Source: Ryuthela nishihirai (Eukaryota > Arthropoda > Arachnida > Araneae > Heptathelidae). Taken from it: a DNA stretch of 64,000 nucleotides. Below the pieces are notes generated by a model. The model ran no database searches, was not told the origin of the DNA, and was given only the letters and a program-made list of their open reading frames with translations. Within the stretch, counting starts at the first letter, position 1; every line of letters starts with the position of its first letter. The stretch is taken from assembly GCA_038380435.1 (NCBI GenBank), contig JAWZYU010000025.1, positions 27,256,707 through 27,320,706 on the forward strand, given 5' to 3'. Position numbers and translations under genes: made by a program. Of this stretch, positions 56,201 through 62,109 are shown one piece after another.

Positions 56201-58786
56201 TACCCCAGATTGCAGTCCTGAAGCACAGGGCTCGGTTGTCAGATCCTGTTAGATCCAATTAGATATAAATATTCACAGCATTTATAAACTTAAGTGAAGC
56301 ATTAAAGTTATAATAGAAATTGCTTCTAGTTCAAGTTTCATTACTTTTATTTAAAAACTTTGTTTAAGAATTTCCTTAATTAAAAACAGCTTTTGAAAGT
56401 GCACAATTATTTCAGAAGCATTGAAACTTATTCAGAATATTTTGGGAACTGTAAAGCCTTCCAGTTATGATCCTGAAATTTGTGATGAGCCCAGTGGGTC
56501 TTCCAGCACAATTAAGTTGAACAGTGATAAAAATTTTGTGTATTATATAGGCTTTATGGAACATATGGATTAAAATAAAAATAAATACCCCCCTCAAGCA
56601 GCTGCTTGTCACAGAGGTCTGACAGGAGCCTGTCAGTTTATATGCCACAGTAGAAGATCTGAGAGGATGGCAGGACCTCAGCAGAAAAACAACACATACA
56701 TCCATGCCTTATCTGGGGCTCGAACCCAGGTCCCTTAGATCAGTAGCCAAGCACTCTAACCACTCGGCAGTATTAAAATACTCTTTCACACAATATGTGG
56801 GGGGGGGGAAATGAGACCACATATATCTTATGCAATACCCCCTCACCAATCAAATGAATTCAACACCTGTTTGAACTGGTGTTTTCTGGTTCTAACAACT
56901 GTTCCACAAGTTTGATTTAGATGAATAGTATCTGTGTTACACCTATTTATGTAAGATGTGTGTCATCGCCCTTATTGAAAAACGTGTGATTGAACACACT
57001 CATTCAGCATTATCAGTGAAGCAGTTTTTGGAACAATCAAAAGACAATGGTGAAACACCAACCTTATTCACCAGACCCATTTTGAGAATATAGAGCCCAT
57101 AAAGATCTGACAGAAACCTAAAAACCATTCCAAAAGAGGTCACCCAAAAATGTTTTGAAACGTAGAAGAGAAGTGCATTAGGGCCAACAGGAAGTGCTTT
57201 GATGGGAACAGCCTTTGAATTATTCAATAATAAAAGTTTTATTGACATAGTCATTTTTCTTAACACACCTCATATATAGACCATAGTTTTCATTCATAAG
57301 TTGGCTTCCCTTGCACACTTCACATTCAGAGATTTGCAAAAAAAAACAGTTACTTGTTTTTCCCCATTAATTTGATTGGCGATTCAGAAAATGTGAATGT
57401 CAGTATTTTATTAGTACCTACAGGACTTATCCTGTGATTATTTACTACTGATTGAAAGAATTCTTCCTTTTTCTCTTAACGTAAAAATTGCATTTTTCCA
57501 CCTTCCTGGCAATAAGCCACTGTTGCCAATGTAAACACCTGGACCATCATACTCTACAACCTAAATTTTTAGCATGATTAGATTGTGTACAATATTTAAA
57601 CAATTCATTTAAAGTTTGGACAATTTCCAACTTTCAGATTCTCTAACAGTGGAGATTCAAGTAATTGAAAGATTCGAAAATGTGAAACATAATCTGTTTA
57701 TTTTTGTGCCTGTCCAACCCAGAAATATTTTTCAAATGTAAAAGCAAAACAATTTAAATATCTACAAGTGAATAGATAAATGACAAAATAATATCCCTTT
57801 TTTTTTTTCAAAATTATATTAAAAATTAAACTTAATTAATACTACATATACAGTTTAAAATTTGCATCTCACTTCTCATGTGCCCAAAAAAGCTTCAGTT
57901 AGTAATGTTAAACTTATTAATATTGATATGTGAAGAAATACATCTACAAGCAGGGCCAGATCTAGTCGGGGTGGCAAGGGGACCCCTTGCAGAATGTGAG
58001 TAAAGATGCAAAAATAATTATTAAACTTAATTACATTTCATACATTTTTCAAGAAATTTTTTAAAAGCATGTAAAATGAAAGGGAAAACATTATAATCCA
58101 TTGGAAATGAAGTATATTTTACTCAATTGTCCCCCCCCCCCCTGAGTTTTTTCTAGACCTCCAATTCAACTATCAAACTTCTGCACACCTAAAAAATGTA
58201 ATCACATATTCTTATATAAAAAAAACCTGTAAAAAAGTCCTGCCAAAGGCTGCTTTTTACAAGATTATAGATAAATAAAAACCTACAGTAATTACTCATG
58301 AAAAAAAAAAATTATTGCCAATGTGGCGGGAATCGAACCCGCAGCTCTTCAAATGCATACCAGAATGCTCTATTAAACCGCTTATCAGATGATAATTTGC
58401 TTCCATGATGTGACCTATAAATCTTTCATTGAAATTACCACATTTCAGTGAAAAGTATTTCTAAGTATTCTAAAGTATGGTTAAAAAATGTTTTCGTTAA
58501 AAGTAGACTAACTCTGAGTTAACTTAGGATAGCATTGATTAGCAAAAAAATGAATCCAAGAGTTTTGGATATAATTTGGCAAGCTGCTAGGTTTGTTTTA
58601 ATTCATTTTTTTTTTTTTGAAAGCTCTGAAAATTGCTGGGAACCAGAAGATAATATTTTGAGTAGAGCATTAATTGAAGATTATGAAAGGAGAAAAAAGT
58701 CTGGTGAACAGTCTCTGCTGGGCAAACGTTCCCATGAAGATGTTACTGGTGGAATTGCAGTGAAAAGGTCAAGAATTGAGAAGAGG
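26197..58786 (+). CDS. multi-exon gene: C2HC zinc finger + CXXC finger + chromodomain protein (3' incomplete)
   Basis: Seven exons join in one frame: 26197-26278 (or 28217-28235), 32184-32354, 41477-41838, 46927-47241, 51362-51424, 52943-53034 and 58624-58786. Exon phases agree at every junction (1, 1, 0, 0, 0, 2). With the first option this gives 416 codons, with the second 395, and the frame is still open at 58786. Domains (416-residue numbering): C2HC finger 33-54; NLS linker about 155-172; basic helix 206-232; acidic tract 234-266; CXXC finger 291-327; HP1-like chromodomain 336-387. From the families, chromodomains bind methylated lysine of histone H3 and CXXC fingers bind unmethylated CpG, so I infer a nuclear chromatin reader. 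I do not know a named family with this order. The gene could continue with further domains, such as a chromo shadow domain, beyond the window. Confidence 0.8.
26279..27959. other. AT-rich intron/5' region, nothing recognised
   Basis: A run of about 14 G lies at 26610-26623. No coding segment beyond option A exon is supported. Confidence 0.4.
27960..28216 (+). promoter_or_regulatory. candidate promoter / 5' UTR of first exon B
   Basis: This stretch has more CpG dinucleotides than its AT-rich surroundings (for example GGCGCGTG near 27970 and GACGCCGG near 28030). It carries TGACG and ACGT motifs, a CACGTG E-box and GCCATTTTT just upstream of the ATG at 28217. No clear TATA box is placed at a suitable distance. 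Assignment as promoter is inference from motif density and position. Confidence 0.35.
28217..28235 (+). CDS. candidate first coding exon, option B (very short)
   Basis: The ATG at 28217 sits in a good context (A at -3) and is followed by six codons (MPLQLR) plus one base, then the near-consensus donor AGAG|GTAAGTGCG. The phase (1) fits the exon at 32184. The 250 bases upstream (27960-28210) hold several CpGs, an E-box CACGTG near 28126, repeated ACGT motifs and a reverse YY1-like GCCATTTTT at about 28185, as expected of a promoter with a 5' UTR. I find this start slightly more convincing than option A; both may be used as alternative first exons. Confidence 0.45.
28236..28975. other. G/T-skewed intron 1 start
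   Basis: The plus strand is rich in G and T and poor in C for about 700 bases after the donor of first exon B, and again up to 30.36 kb. The skew is visible by eye; no gene is seen. Confidence 0.4.
28989..29362 (-). repeat. SINE family B, full length, with 13-bp target-site duplication
   Basis: AGAAATTATGGGT at 28976-28988 and 29363-29375 flanks it perfectly. The unit runs on the minus strand from a tRNA-Met-like head (GGCTCAGTCGGTAGC, GGTTCGAGTACC) to the GGTAAAACCCAAC end. Confidence 0.9.
29408..30070. repeat. 90-bp minisatellite, about seven copies
   Basis: The anchor 'GAGGACATTATTTAG' recurs at about 29507, 29598, 29688, 29778, 29868 and 29950, i.e. every 90 bases (82 for the last). Each unit also has 'GGGGCTTTTTTATAATTCGGTCGGCGGTGCACTGTTTCC'-like sequence in parts. 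Copies are similar but not identical. The same unit occurs inside the foldback element at 7134-7909. Confidence 0.85.
30370..30552 (+). promoter_or_regulatory. cluster of RFX X-box palindromes, octamer, CRE-like and YY1-like motifs
   Basis: CCGTTACCATGGTAACGG at 30381-30398 is a perfect 18-bp palindrome containing the ideal RFX X-box. It is flanked symmetrically by ATGCAAA (30371) and TTTGCAT (30402). A second palindrome at 30425-30450 has core GTTACTATGGTAAC between TTTTTC and GAAAAA. TGACGTAA (30411) and TTACGTCA (30529) are CRE-like sites in opposite orientation. AAAATGGCGGC at 30542-30552 matches the YY1 site that often lies just downstream of a start of transcription and reads toward the zinc-finger exon at 32184. 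The cluster lies in the intron after both first exons, so it could be an internal promoter or an enhancer. Confidence 0.5.
30553..31187. other. intron DNA, nothing recognised
   Basis: A 15-codon open frame begins at the ATG within the YY1-like motif (30545) and stops at about 30590; it has no good donor and I do not call it a gene. Confidence 0.35.
31200..31407 (-). repeat. SINE family B, headless copy with perfect 12-bp target-site duplication
   Basis: GGAGCAGCAAGG at 31188-31199 and 31408-31419 flanks it. The tRNA head is absent, so the copy was inserted already truncated, as happens in LINE-driven retroposition. Confidence 0.9.
31420..32183. other. AT-rich intron, nothing recognised
   Basis: No repeat or gene supported up to the acceptor of exon 2. 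Confidence 0.4.
32184..32354 (+). CDS. exon 2: BCL11-type C2HC zinc finger
   Basis: The acceptor is TTATGTAG before 32184 and the donor is CCAG|GTAAAT after 32354; phase 1 on both sides. It encodes residues 28-85. Residues 33-54 have the pattern C-x2-C-x12-H-x4-C (C33, C36, H49, C54), which with the 'FIKHK' helix resembles the N-terminal C2HC finger of BCL11A/BCL11B rather than a classical C2H2 finger. In BCL11 that finger serves protein contacts and self-association; the same role here is inference. The rest of the exon is Lys/Ser-rich and probably disordered. Confidence 0.75.
32355..33439. other. intron DNA; arm fragment of the 8.9-kb foldback family at ~32940-33030
   Basis: 'TCAGCAATATTCATTCTGTATTTTGAGAGTTATAGAAG' resembles an arm of the element at 8893-9773. 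An inverted B-box-like motif lies near 33150. Otherwise unassigned. Confidence 0.4.
33440..35590 (-). mobile_element. Helitron relic (N-terminal zinc region and helicase C-terminus)
   Basis: On the minus strand 35560-34900 encodes fragments like the N-terminal repeats of Helitron proteins (A-R-K-R-Q-S; N-x-A-Q-K) followed by M-N-E-I-C-S-R-C and G-M-C-Y, the Cys-rich region before the Rep domain. 33965-33440 encodes the end of the PIF1-type helicase: L-R-N-L-D near 33800, T-I-L-T-G-T-A-K-G-E-N-V-F-I-P, G-H-G-Q-L-Y-V-A-I-S-R-V and N-I-V-Y-K. The Rep domain and most of the helicase are missing. Stops and frameshifts occur throughout. Other sequence (about 33970-34650) is inserted between the parts. 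Confidence 0.7.
35591..35934. other. unassigned repeat-like DNA with CA run
   Basis: 'GAGAGTTAGGACCACCAAATTTGGTATACAGC' at about 35660 is reminiscent of the 3' ends of dispersed repeats, and an (AC)n stretch lies at about 35807-35827. I cannot assign a family. Confidence 0.35.
35935..36021. mobile_element. short foldback MITE, Tc1-like ends
   Basis: ACACTGCCACAAAAATTAGGGGATATTT is inverted as AAAATATCCCCTAATTTTTGTGAGCAGTGT with a short loop; total about 85 bases, no coding capacity. Confidence 0.75.
36247..38209. mobile_element. ~2-kb element with inverted repeats of about 600 bp
   Basis: The left arm (36247 to about 36830) and right arm (about 37560 to 38209) are inverted copies: AGCTGGGTCATGCCAAGTCAA against TTGACATGAAATGACCTAGCT at the outer ends, CTTAAGGGGGAAATATGC against CCCCTTAAG further in, and CAGGGGACTGCATAC against GTGTGTGGTCCCCTG near the inner ends. 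The ~730-base centre has no open frame I can assign. A shorter relative lies at 1080-1430. Confidence 0.75.
38210..39175. other. intron DNA, nothing recognised
   Basis: No gene or repeat supported. Confidence 0.35.
39176..39370 (-). repeat. SINE family A with a small internal duplication
   Basis: It matches family A from TGCTTGCCACAGAGG to the head. An extra ~20 bases (a repeat of AAAATGACAT) lie at about 39265-39295. Confidence 0.85.
39845..40905 (+). mobile_element. decayed mariner-like transposase, interrupted by a host exon fragment
   Basis: Fragments in different frames keep the order of a mariner transposase: a helix-turn-helix remnant (about 39900-40060), a T-G-D-E-M-W motif around the first catalytic Asp (about 40170-40200), then after the 142-base host insert V-D-T-L-L-E-K-M and T-I-N-G-Q-Y-Y (about 40480-40530), H-H-N-A-S-A-H (the second Asp replaced by Asn, about 40605), and a C-terminal F-P-K-L-K-like region. 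Many stops and frameshifts show long inactivity. The ends were not determined. Confidence 0.7.
40277..40418 (+). pseudogene. partial copy of exon 3 / intron 3 junction inside a mariner relic
   Basis: These ~142 bases match 41764-41904 with only a handful of differences. They include the last ~75 bases of exon 3, a damaged splice donor (TGTGGGAAGGTAATG against TGTGGAAGGTAAATG) and about 65 bases of the following intron. Because intron is included, the copy arose at the DNA level, not from mRNA. It sits between two parts of a mariner transposase reading frame, replacing or interrupting it. In-frame stops make it non-functional as an exon. Confidence 0.8.
40906..41476. other. AT-rich intron, nothing recognised
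   Basis: No feature supported before the tandem acceptor of exon 3. Confidence 0.4.
41477..41838 (+). CDS. exon 3: basic, SP-rich linker with nuclear localisation signal
   Basis: It encodes residues 85-205. The acceptor is a tandem TAGTAG: use of the first AG (exon from 41474) would add one Val codon in frame. The donor is TGGAAG|GTAAAT, phase 0. The sequence is rich in Lys, Ser and Pro, with SP motifs near residues 140, 149 and 162 that could be proline-directed phosphorylation sites. KRK (155-157) and KKPPPKKSK (164-172) form a likely bipartite nuclear localisation signal. The last part (about 180-205, ending GLTGYLWK) is less basic and could be a short folded or binding motif. No known domain is recognised. 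A mutated copy of this exon's 3' end lies at 40277-40418. Confidence 0.75.
42090..43316 (-). mobile_element. TIR-bounded relic with 'ERFHQDI' ORF family
   Basis: CACAGGTCTGC at 42090 and GCAGACCAGTGT at 43306 are terminal inverted repeats about 1.2 kb apart. Minus-strand fragments in several frames (from about 43070 down to 42430) read F-A-N-L-R-Q-K-F, then L-x-G-C-x-Q-K, and M-G-A-V-L-D-E-H-E-E-R-F-H-Q-D-I followed by a Trp/Cys-containing stretch. I recall a multicopy ORF in arthropod genomes with the signature 'SDEHGERFHQDI', but I do not know a name or proven function for it. Many stops; inactive. Confidence 0.5.
43644..43835 (+). repeat. SINE family A, full length
   Basis: ATGGTTAGCGTGCTTG head, GCATGGATGTATGTG, CTGAGGTCCTGCCATCC, AACTGACAGGCTCCTGTCAG and GAGTATTTATTTAT tail. 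Confidence 0.88.
43836..44601. other. intron DNA with two CCAAT motifs, no gene called
   Basis: Reading minus, GCCAATGAG (about 44370) and GCCAATGAC (about 44330) precede a hydrophobic open frame at 44085-44279, but that frame has no ATG (see rejected items). Confidence 0.35.
44602..45339. mobile_element. foldback element, ~738 bp, arms ~115 bp
   Basis: TGTTAATTTTAGGGGTGCTGCAAATCGACTCAT at the left is inverted at the right end (ATGAGTTGATTTGCAGCAATCCTACAATTAACA). The arms also share TTCAGTTCACTCTACTGGTGG. The centre has no assignable frame. Confidence 0.7.
45410..45640 (+). repeat. SINE family B, rearranged 3' pieces
   Basis: GGGAGAGCCACACCCTGTGCATG is followed directly by AAGTGCCGCTCAAAGGTAAAAC (deletion), then a second piece CTTCCATCTGTCTTCTAACAGC to GCTAAAACTACCCAAC. 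Two overlapping partial copies or one rearranged copy. Confidence 0.7.
45641..46926. other. AT-rich intron, nothing recognised
   Basis: No gene or repeat supported up to exon 4. Confidence 0.4.
46927..47241 (+). CDS. exon 4: basic helix, acidic tract and first half of CXXC zinc finger
   Basis: The acceptor is ATCTTTAG before 46927 and the donor is TGTAAG|GTAAGT, phase 0 on both sides. It encodes residues 206-310. Residues 206-232 are Gln/Lys/Arg-rich and probably helical. Residues 234-266 are almost all Asp and Glu. Then a basic stretch leads into C-G-D-C-x2-C (291, 294, 297) and C-G-x-C-x2-C (303, 306, 309), the first six zinc ligands of a CXXC domain as in CFP1, KDM2, MLL, DNMT1 and MBD1. 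The last two ligands come from the next exon. Confidence 0.88.
47395..47745 (+). repeat. SINE family B, diverged, without most of the head
   Basis: CCTGGGCCAGCATTGAGATTTAT, GAGCCATATCCTGTGCA, GTCTTCTAACAGCTGTCC and GGCTCAGAGGTAAAACC match family B in order. Confidence 0.75.
48110..49013. mobile_element. foldback element with internal ~145-bp direct repeats (second copy)
   Basis: CCTATCTTCCTATTGCTTTT at the left and ATATAGAAAGATAAG at the right are inverted. The internal unit 'CATAGGNTATA...AACCCCCATGCTTTCTTCC' recurs at about 48245, 48390 and 48535. It is colinear with the element at 15015-15904, including the part with GGCACCCTACTTCCTTTGAAG and ACCATTGATATGCTGTAG. Confidence 0.7.
49014..50089. 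other. AT-rich intron, nothing recognised
   Basis: No gene or repeat supported. Confidence 0.4.
50090..50262 (+). repeat. SINE family A, head incomplete
   Basis: GGCTACTGATCAAGGGACC, CAAGCCCTGGGTAAAGCATGG, CTGCTGAGGTCTC and CAGACTCCTGTCAGACCTCTG match family A. Confidence 0.85.
50263..51361. other. intron DNA, nothing recognised
   Basis: No gene or repeat supported up to exon 5. Confidence 0.35.
51362..51424 (+). CDS. exon 5: second half of CXXC zinc finger
   Basis: A 63-base, phase-0 exon between the acceptor TTTACTCTAG and the donor ACT|GTAAGT. It encodes residues 311-331, including R-C-L-L-R-E-C (C322 and C327), which matches the K/R-C-x-x-R-x-C end of CXXC domains and supplies zinc ligands 7 and 8. 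The segment between ligands 6 and 7 is 12 residues, shorter than the 15 of CFP1, and the conserved KFGG motif reads KIGN. In MBD1 a CXXC repeat without KFGG does not bind CpG, so CpG binding here is uncertain. Confidence 0.8.
51425..52059. other. intron DNA, nothing recognised
   Basis: No gene or repeat supported. Confidence 0.35.
52060..52245 (+). repeat. SINE family B with large internal deletion
   Basis: TGGCTCAGTCATTAATGCAGG and GATTCAAGTTCCAAC (head) are joined to the 3' end CCATTTAGCCCATTCTGTGC ... GGTAAAACAACCCAACC. Confidence 0.75.
52530..52675 (+). repeat. SINE family B, 3' part
   Basis: CTGGATGGTCTTGACAGGAGG, GTCTCCTAACAGCTTCTC and CAATCAGAGGGAAAACAACAC match the 3' half. Confidence 0.75.
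52943..53034 (+). CDS. exon 6: first half of HP1-like chromodomain
   Basis: The acceptor is GTTTTTAG before 52943 and the donor is CCAGA|GTATGT, ending in phase 2. It encodes residues 332-361 plus two bases of 362. It opens with Y-K-V-E-K-I (Y336), the HP1-type beta strand that clasps the histone tail, and ends in K-W-K-G-Y-P (W357, Y360). Y336, W357 and Y360 correspond to the three aromatic cage residues of HP1 (Tyr24, Trp45 and Tyr48 of fly HP1), so methyl-lysine binding is expected. Confidence 0.88.
53035..54732. repeat. intron 6 start: two decayed tRNA-like units, otherwise AT-rich
   Basis: An inverted B-box-like GGGCTCAAACCCATG lies at about 53192 and a plus-strand version GTGGGTTTGAGTTCAAC at about 53394, i.e. 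an inverted pair about 200 bases apart similar in layout to the pair at 10.5-11.1 kb. No gene is supported in the rest. Confidence 0.45.
54733..55680 (+). mobile_element. Tc3/mariner-like relic with internal 163-bp duplication
   Basis: Plus-strand fragments read T-I-N-V-W-A-G-I, G-P-Y-L-L-P, W-L-Q-H-D-G-V-S-A-H-F (second catalytic Asp, about 54955-54990), Y-L-N-A-T-F-G, and W-P-P-R-L-P-N-L followed by D-F-F-L-W-G-H (about 55050-55110), then a C-terminal N-F-E-H-L-L near 55440. The segment 55003-55164 is repeated at 55165-55325. GTTTTGAAACACCCTGTATA near 55655 looks like the terminal repeat. Confidence 0.7.
55681..56578. other. unassigned, partly less AT-rich DNA
   Basis: 55840-56240 is richer in C than its surroundings. 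Short open frames have no recognisable domain. Confidence 0.3.
56579..56768 (-). repeat. SINE family A, full length
   Basis: AAATACCCCCCTCAAGCAGC tail through to GCTCGAACCCAGGTCCC and CAGTAGCCAAGCACTCTAACC head, minus strand. Confidence 0.88.
56769..58310. other. intron DNA with G and C runs, nothing recognised
   Basis: A G run lies near 56800 and a C run of about 14 near 58129-58142. GGGCCAGATCTAGTCGGGG near 57953 looks like the start of a dispersed repeat. No gene supported. Confidence 0.35.
58311..58395 (-). repeat. tRNA-like SINE head, same family as 11030-11102
   Basis: On the minus strand GCGGTTTAATAGAGCATTCTGG is followed by CTGCGGGTTCGATTCCCGC, a perfect T-arm. The D-arm G-G pair is lost, so not a functional tRNA. 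Confidence 0.6.
58624..58786 (+). CDS. exon 7: second half of chromodomain and basic tail
   Basis: The acceptor is TTTTTTGAAAG before 58624 and the donor is AGAGG|GTAAGA after 58786. The first base completes an Asp codon with exon 6, giving the canonical P-D-S-E-N-x-W-E-P-E-D-N across the junction; this independent motif match confirms both the splice sites and the phase. Residues 373-387 form the C-terminal helix (L-I-E-D-Y-E-R-R-K-K) seen in HP1/CBX chromodomains. Residues 388-416 are polar and basic with no known domain. The frame continues into a downstream exon that I do not find before 64000. Confidence 0.88.
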
Positions 58787-59076
58787 GTAAGATATACCAT
58801 AAATGCATGGAATAAACAGAGAAAATATTTAATGTTTAGATTTTGTAAAAAAATAATAATAGAAGCTATTTTATAGCAACTTATATACTTAGAATATATG
58901 AACAAACTTAAAATATACTTTATATGAACTTATATACTTAAATTATGAATGAGCTGATCTGCTCTACATTTTTTAAGATTGTTTCTTTTTTTGGTTATTC
59001 TTAATAATGAATTATCATTTAATAAGAAGGGTTTAGCATATTATAGTAGTATATACAGTCGTATCAGAATAATATG

Positions 59077-59140
59077 ACCACCTGCCATACATATACTATG
59101 GTAGATGGTCATATTATTCCGATACGACTGTGTAGTTAGT
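59077..59140. mobile_element. 64-bp foldback MITE of the Tc1-like family
   Basis: CAGTCGTATCAGAATAATATGACCACCT is inverted as AGATGGTCATATTATTCCGATACGACTG with about 15 bases between. The ends match the Tc1-like copies at 2643, 5921 and 63719, so this is little more than its two terminal repeats. Confidence 0.85.
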
Positions 59141-59280
59141 TTCTGTATACAGAAACAAGTAATTCAGACTACAAGTTTGCCCTATTAGAATGTAGAATTT
59201 ACTGTATTACAGTGTTATTAACAGTACTTAAAAATTGTAAAGCAAAACCTCTAGGGATGAGACAAGCTGTGCTGCCACTT

Positions 59281-61393
59281 ATTACACAAGTTCAGCATTC
59301 ATTCATCATCACCCTCAAGCAGCTATGGGCTACGGAGGTCCAACCAGACCGTGCAATTTAGTTCTCCAAGCAAGTCTATCCTGAGCTACATCTACTGCAT
59401 CTGGCCACTGCACACCAATTCTAATAAGGTCCTGTTTGACATTGTCTGCCTTTTGACATTCTAGGTCTCCCCTTCTTTCTGAGACCTTTAGGCACACTGT
59501 TCATAACCCTATTTGCCAATCTATAATTATTCATACAGGCAACATGGCTAAACCAACGGAGTCTCTGCACAATATGCTGCTTAAAGGAGGTTGCAAACTC
59601 CTTTGCCTAACCTCATCATTAGTTACAAAGTTGAACCACCTAATGCCCAAGATACTGCGTAAGCATCTGGAATCAAAAGCATCTAGTTTCCTGTTATCAT
59701 GTTTACAAAGTGTCCAAGTTTCACTACCATAACTAACCCTAGAAAGAACCAAACTATTATACAGTCTAATTTTAGTCTTTAGGTGTATACGCCTATTTCT
59801 CCACACTTTCCATAGATTCTTAAAAGTCCCGGCAGCAATCCCTATTCGTCTGTTAATCTCATGCCGCACATCACCATTTTCTGTTACATAGCTCCCAAGA
59901 TAATTAAACTGTGACACCTGCTCAAGAGTGCAACCATTCAGATTAACTGAATCACAGACTCCCTGACCAATTTCCATCACTTTAGTTTTCTCTCTGTTTA
60001 TAACCAAACCTACTCTACTACCAGTCTCATCAACAGCTCGAATGAAAGAGTTCATCTCATCAACATCATTTGCCAAAAGGGCTAAATCATCAGCATAATC
60101 TAAATCAGAAATTTTCGTATCTCCAGTCCATTTATGGCCAAAATCTTTCCCTTGAAGTGAATTTCGCATAACATAATCAATAACCAAGCTTAAGAGAAAA
60201 GGAGACAAAATACACCCTTGTCGAACACCAGAAGTAATGCTAAACCAATTGCTACAAGCCTTACCAACTCTCACACATGACTCAGTGTTATTATAGAGAG
60301 CTTTCATTATGTTAACTAACTTGTCTGGTATACCATATGATCTCACAATCAACCACAAATTATGATGATTAACAGAGTCGAAAGCCTATTTGAAATCAAC
60401 AAAGCTAGCAACCAGAGGTTTCTGAAACTCTAAACATTTCTCAAGAATCTGCCTAAGTGAAAATATCTGATCCACACATCCCCTACCACTTCTGAATCCA
60501 CATTGCTCATCACGCAATTGACTGTCAGCCAGATTCTTAATTCTATTAAGCACAATCATGGAAAGAACTTTACGTGGAACAGAGAGTAGGCTGATACCCC
60601 TATAGTTATCACAAGAACTGTGATCACCTTTTTTGAAAATAGGGATAACAATAGCTCTGGTAAAATCCTTAGGAACCATGCCTTTATCATAAAAGATATT
60701 CAAAATTTCAGTCATCCATAAGGTAATTAAAACATTCCCAGCTGTAAGCATTTCAGTATAGTAATTTCATCTATCCCTGGGGATTTATGTAGTTTAAGTT
60801 TAGAAACAGCCAAAATAACTTCAGATTGTGTTATAGGGCCAACATTAAAGCCACCAATGCTTCTGTCATCATTGCAAACAATGGGAGTAGAACTAACCAC
60901 ATTGTTTAGAACATCACTGAAGTGGTCAGCCCACCTAGCCATGACAGAAACCTCTCCTTCTATAACCTTACCTTGTTTATCCTTCAATCCCTGTATACCT
61001 GTCCATTTTGTACCGCACAAAACATTAACTATCTGGTACAGCTCTCTGCTGTTGTGCTGTCTAACTGCTTCCTCAGCTTTGTTAGCCAAGGCATCAAGCC
61101 AAAGATTTTTATCAGCAGCTAACTGATCTTTTACACGTTTATTAAGTTCTCTGTAATGTTTTCTATTAGGACTAGCAGGGTATTGATTAAGGACATACCT
61201 GCAGTTCTTTCTTTCTGAAATAAGCTCAAGTGCCTTATCACTCAGATAATTCTGTCTCTTCTGCTCCTTTTTTCCTAGAAGAGTACTGTTAGTGTCCAAA
61301 AAAGTCTGTTTAAAATGATTACTAGCATTAATTACTCCTCTTTTAATCCTTTCAGTGTCCATGCCATCTGTATATGTTGACAGAATTTGCAAT
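59281..61393 (-). mobile_element. non-LTR retrotransposon, 5' truncated: reverse transcriptase ORF with breaks
   Basis: On the minus strand 61392-60727 encodes the region before and at the start of the reverse transcriptase (L-K-L-H-K-S-P-G-I-D-E-I), 60751-60386 the next blocks (I-P-I-F-K-K-G-D, N-Y-R-G-I-S-L-L, Q-C-G-F-R-S-G-R-G), and 60358-59531 the catalytic core (G-V-R-Q-G-C-I-L-S-P, D-Y-A-D-D-L-A) and the C-terminal region (S-E-T-W-T-L-C). A frameshift near 60740 and an in-frame TAG near 60387 break it. The endonuclease domain is absent, as in a 5'-truncated copy. 59281-59530 is the remaining 3' part. Confidence 0.88.
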
Positions 61394-62109
61394 GAGAGGT
61401 TGATGACGTATGCATCAGTTTTTAGTACAACAAAAAAACTTTTTTTCCAATTTTTGAAATGTAAAAATTGATGTTGGAAAATTTTCTTATATATATATTT
61501 TATAAAAATACATAATTAAAGCTTAAAAATATTTTCTTTTCTCATTTGATGCATATTTTATTAAACTACAATATAAATACAATTGAACTTGGTTGTAACG
61601 AGCACTGAAATAATGAGATCACAGCTGTAATGAGCAAAAAGCCATAATAATTTTAATTTACATGTATTCCCATACAATTGATCACTTTTATAACAAGTGT
61701 TCTACACAAATATCAAGGCACTGAATATCGCCTATCCTGAAATGAGAAAGTTTGCTGTGCTGTTTGCCCCACCTGGCAAGTTTCCTATGCCGATGCGGTG
61801 ATGGGTAAGCCCATTGTTGCAATGGCTTCCTTGACGGTGCAGACTGATACAGCATCCTACCAACTGAGTCTTTCTCATCTGTAGCAAAGTGCCTCCTTAC
61901 GCAAACAAAATCGAAGTCAGTGTCAATCTCGACATCAACTAGGGTTTCCATTCCTGCTGTGGTGTCTTCCACCACTGGAAGGCCCCCTCCTTCCTGACTG
62001 CAGACAGCCAACTTGTTCCTTGTTCAACTGCCTCCTTGTTCAGTAATCTCTGACCCATGTCCTTTGGATGACTATTTTTCTGAAACAGTCACTGGTGATG
62101 GTTAAAATA
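61394..62109. other. unassigned, may be 5' part of the Jockey-like fragment
   Basis: 61690-62100 is less AT-rich and directly precedes the endonuclease fragment, so it may be a decayed ORF1 region, but I see no zinc-knuckle motif. Confidence 0.3.
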
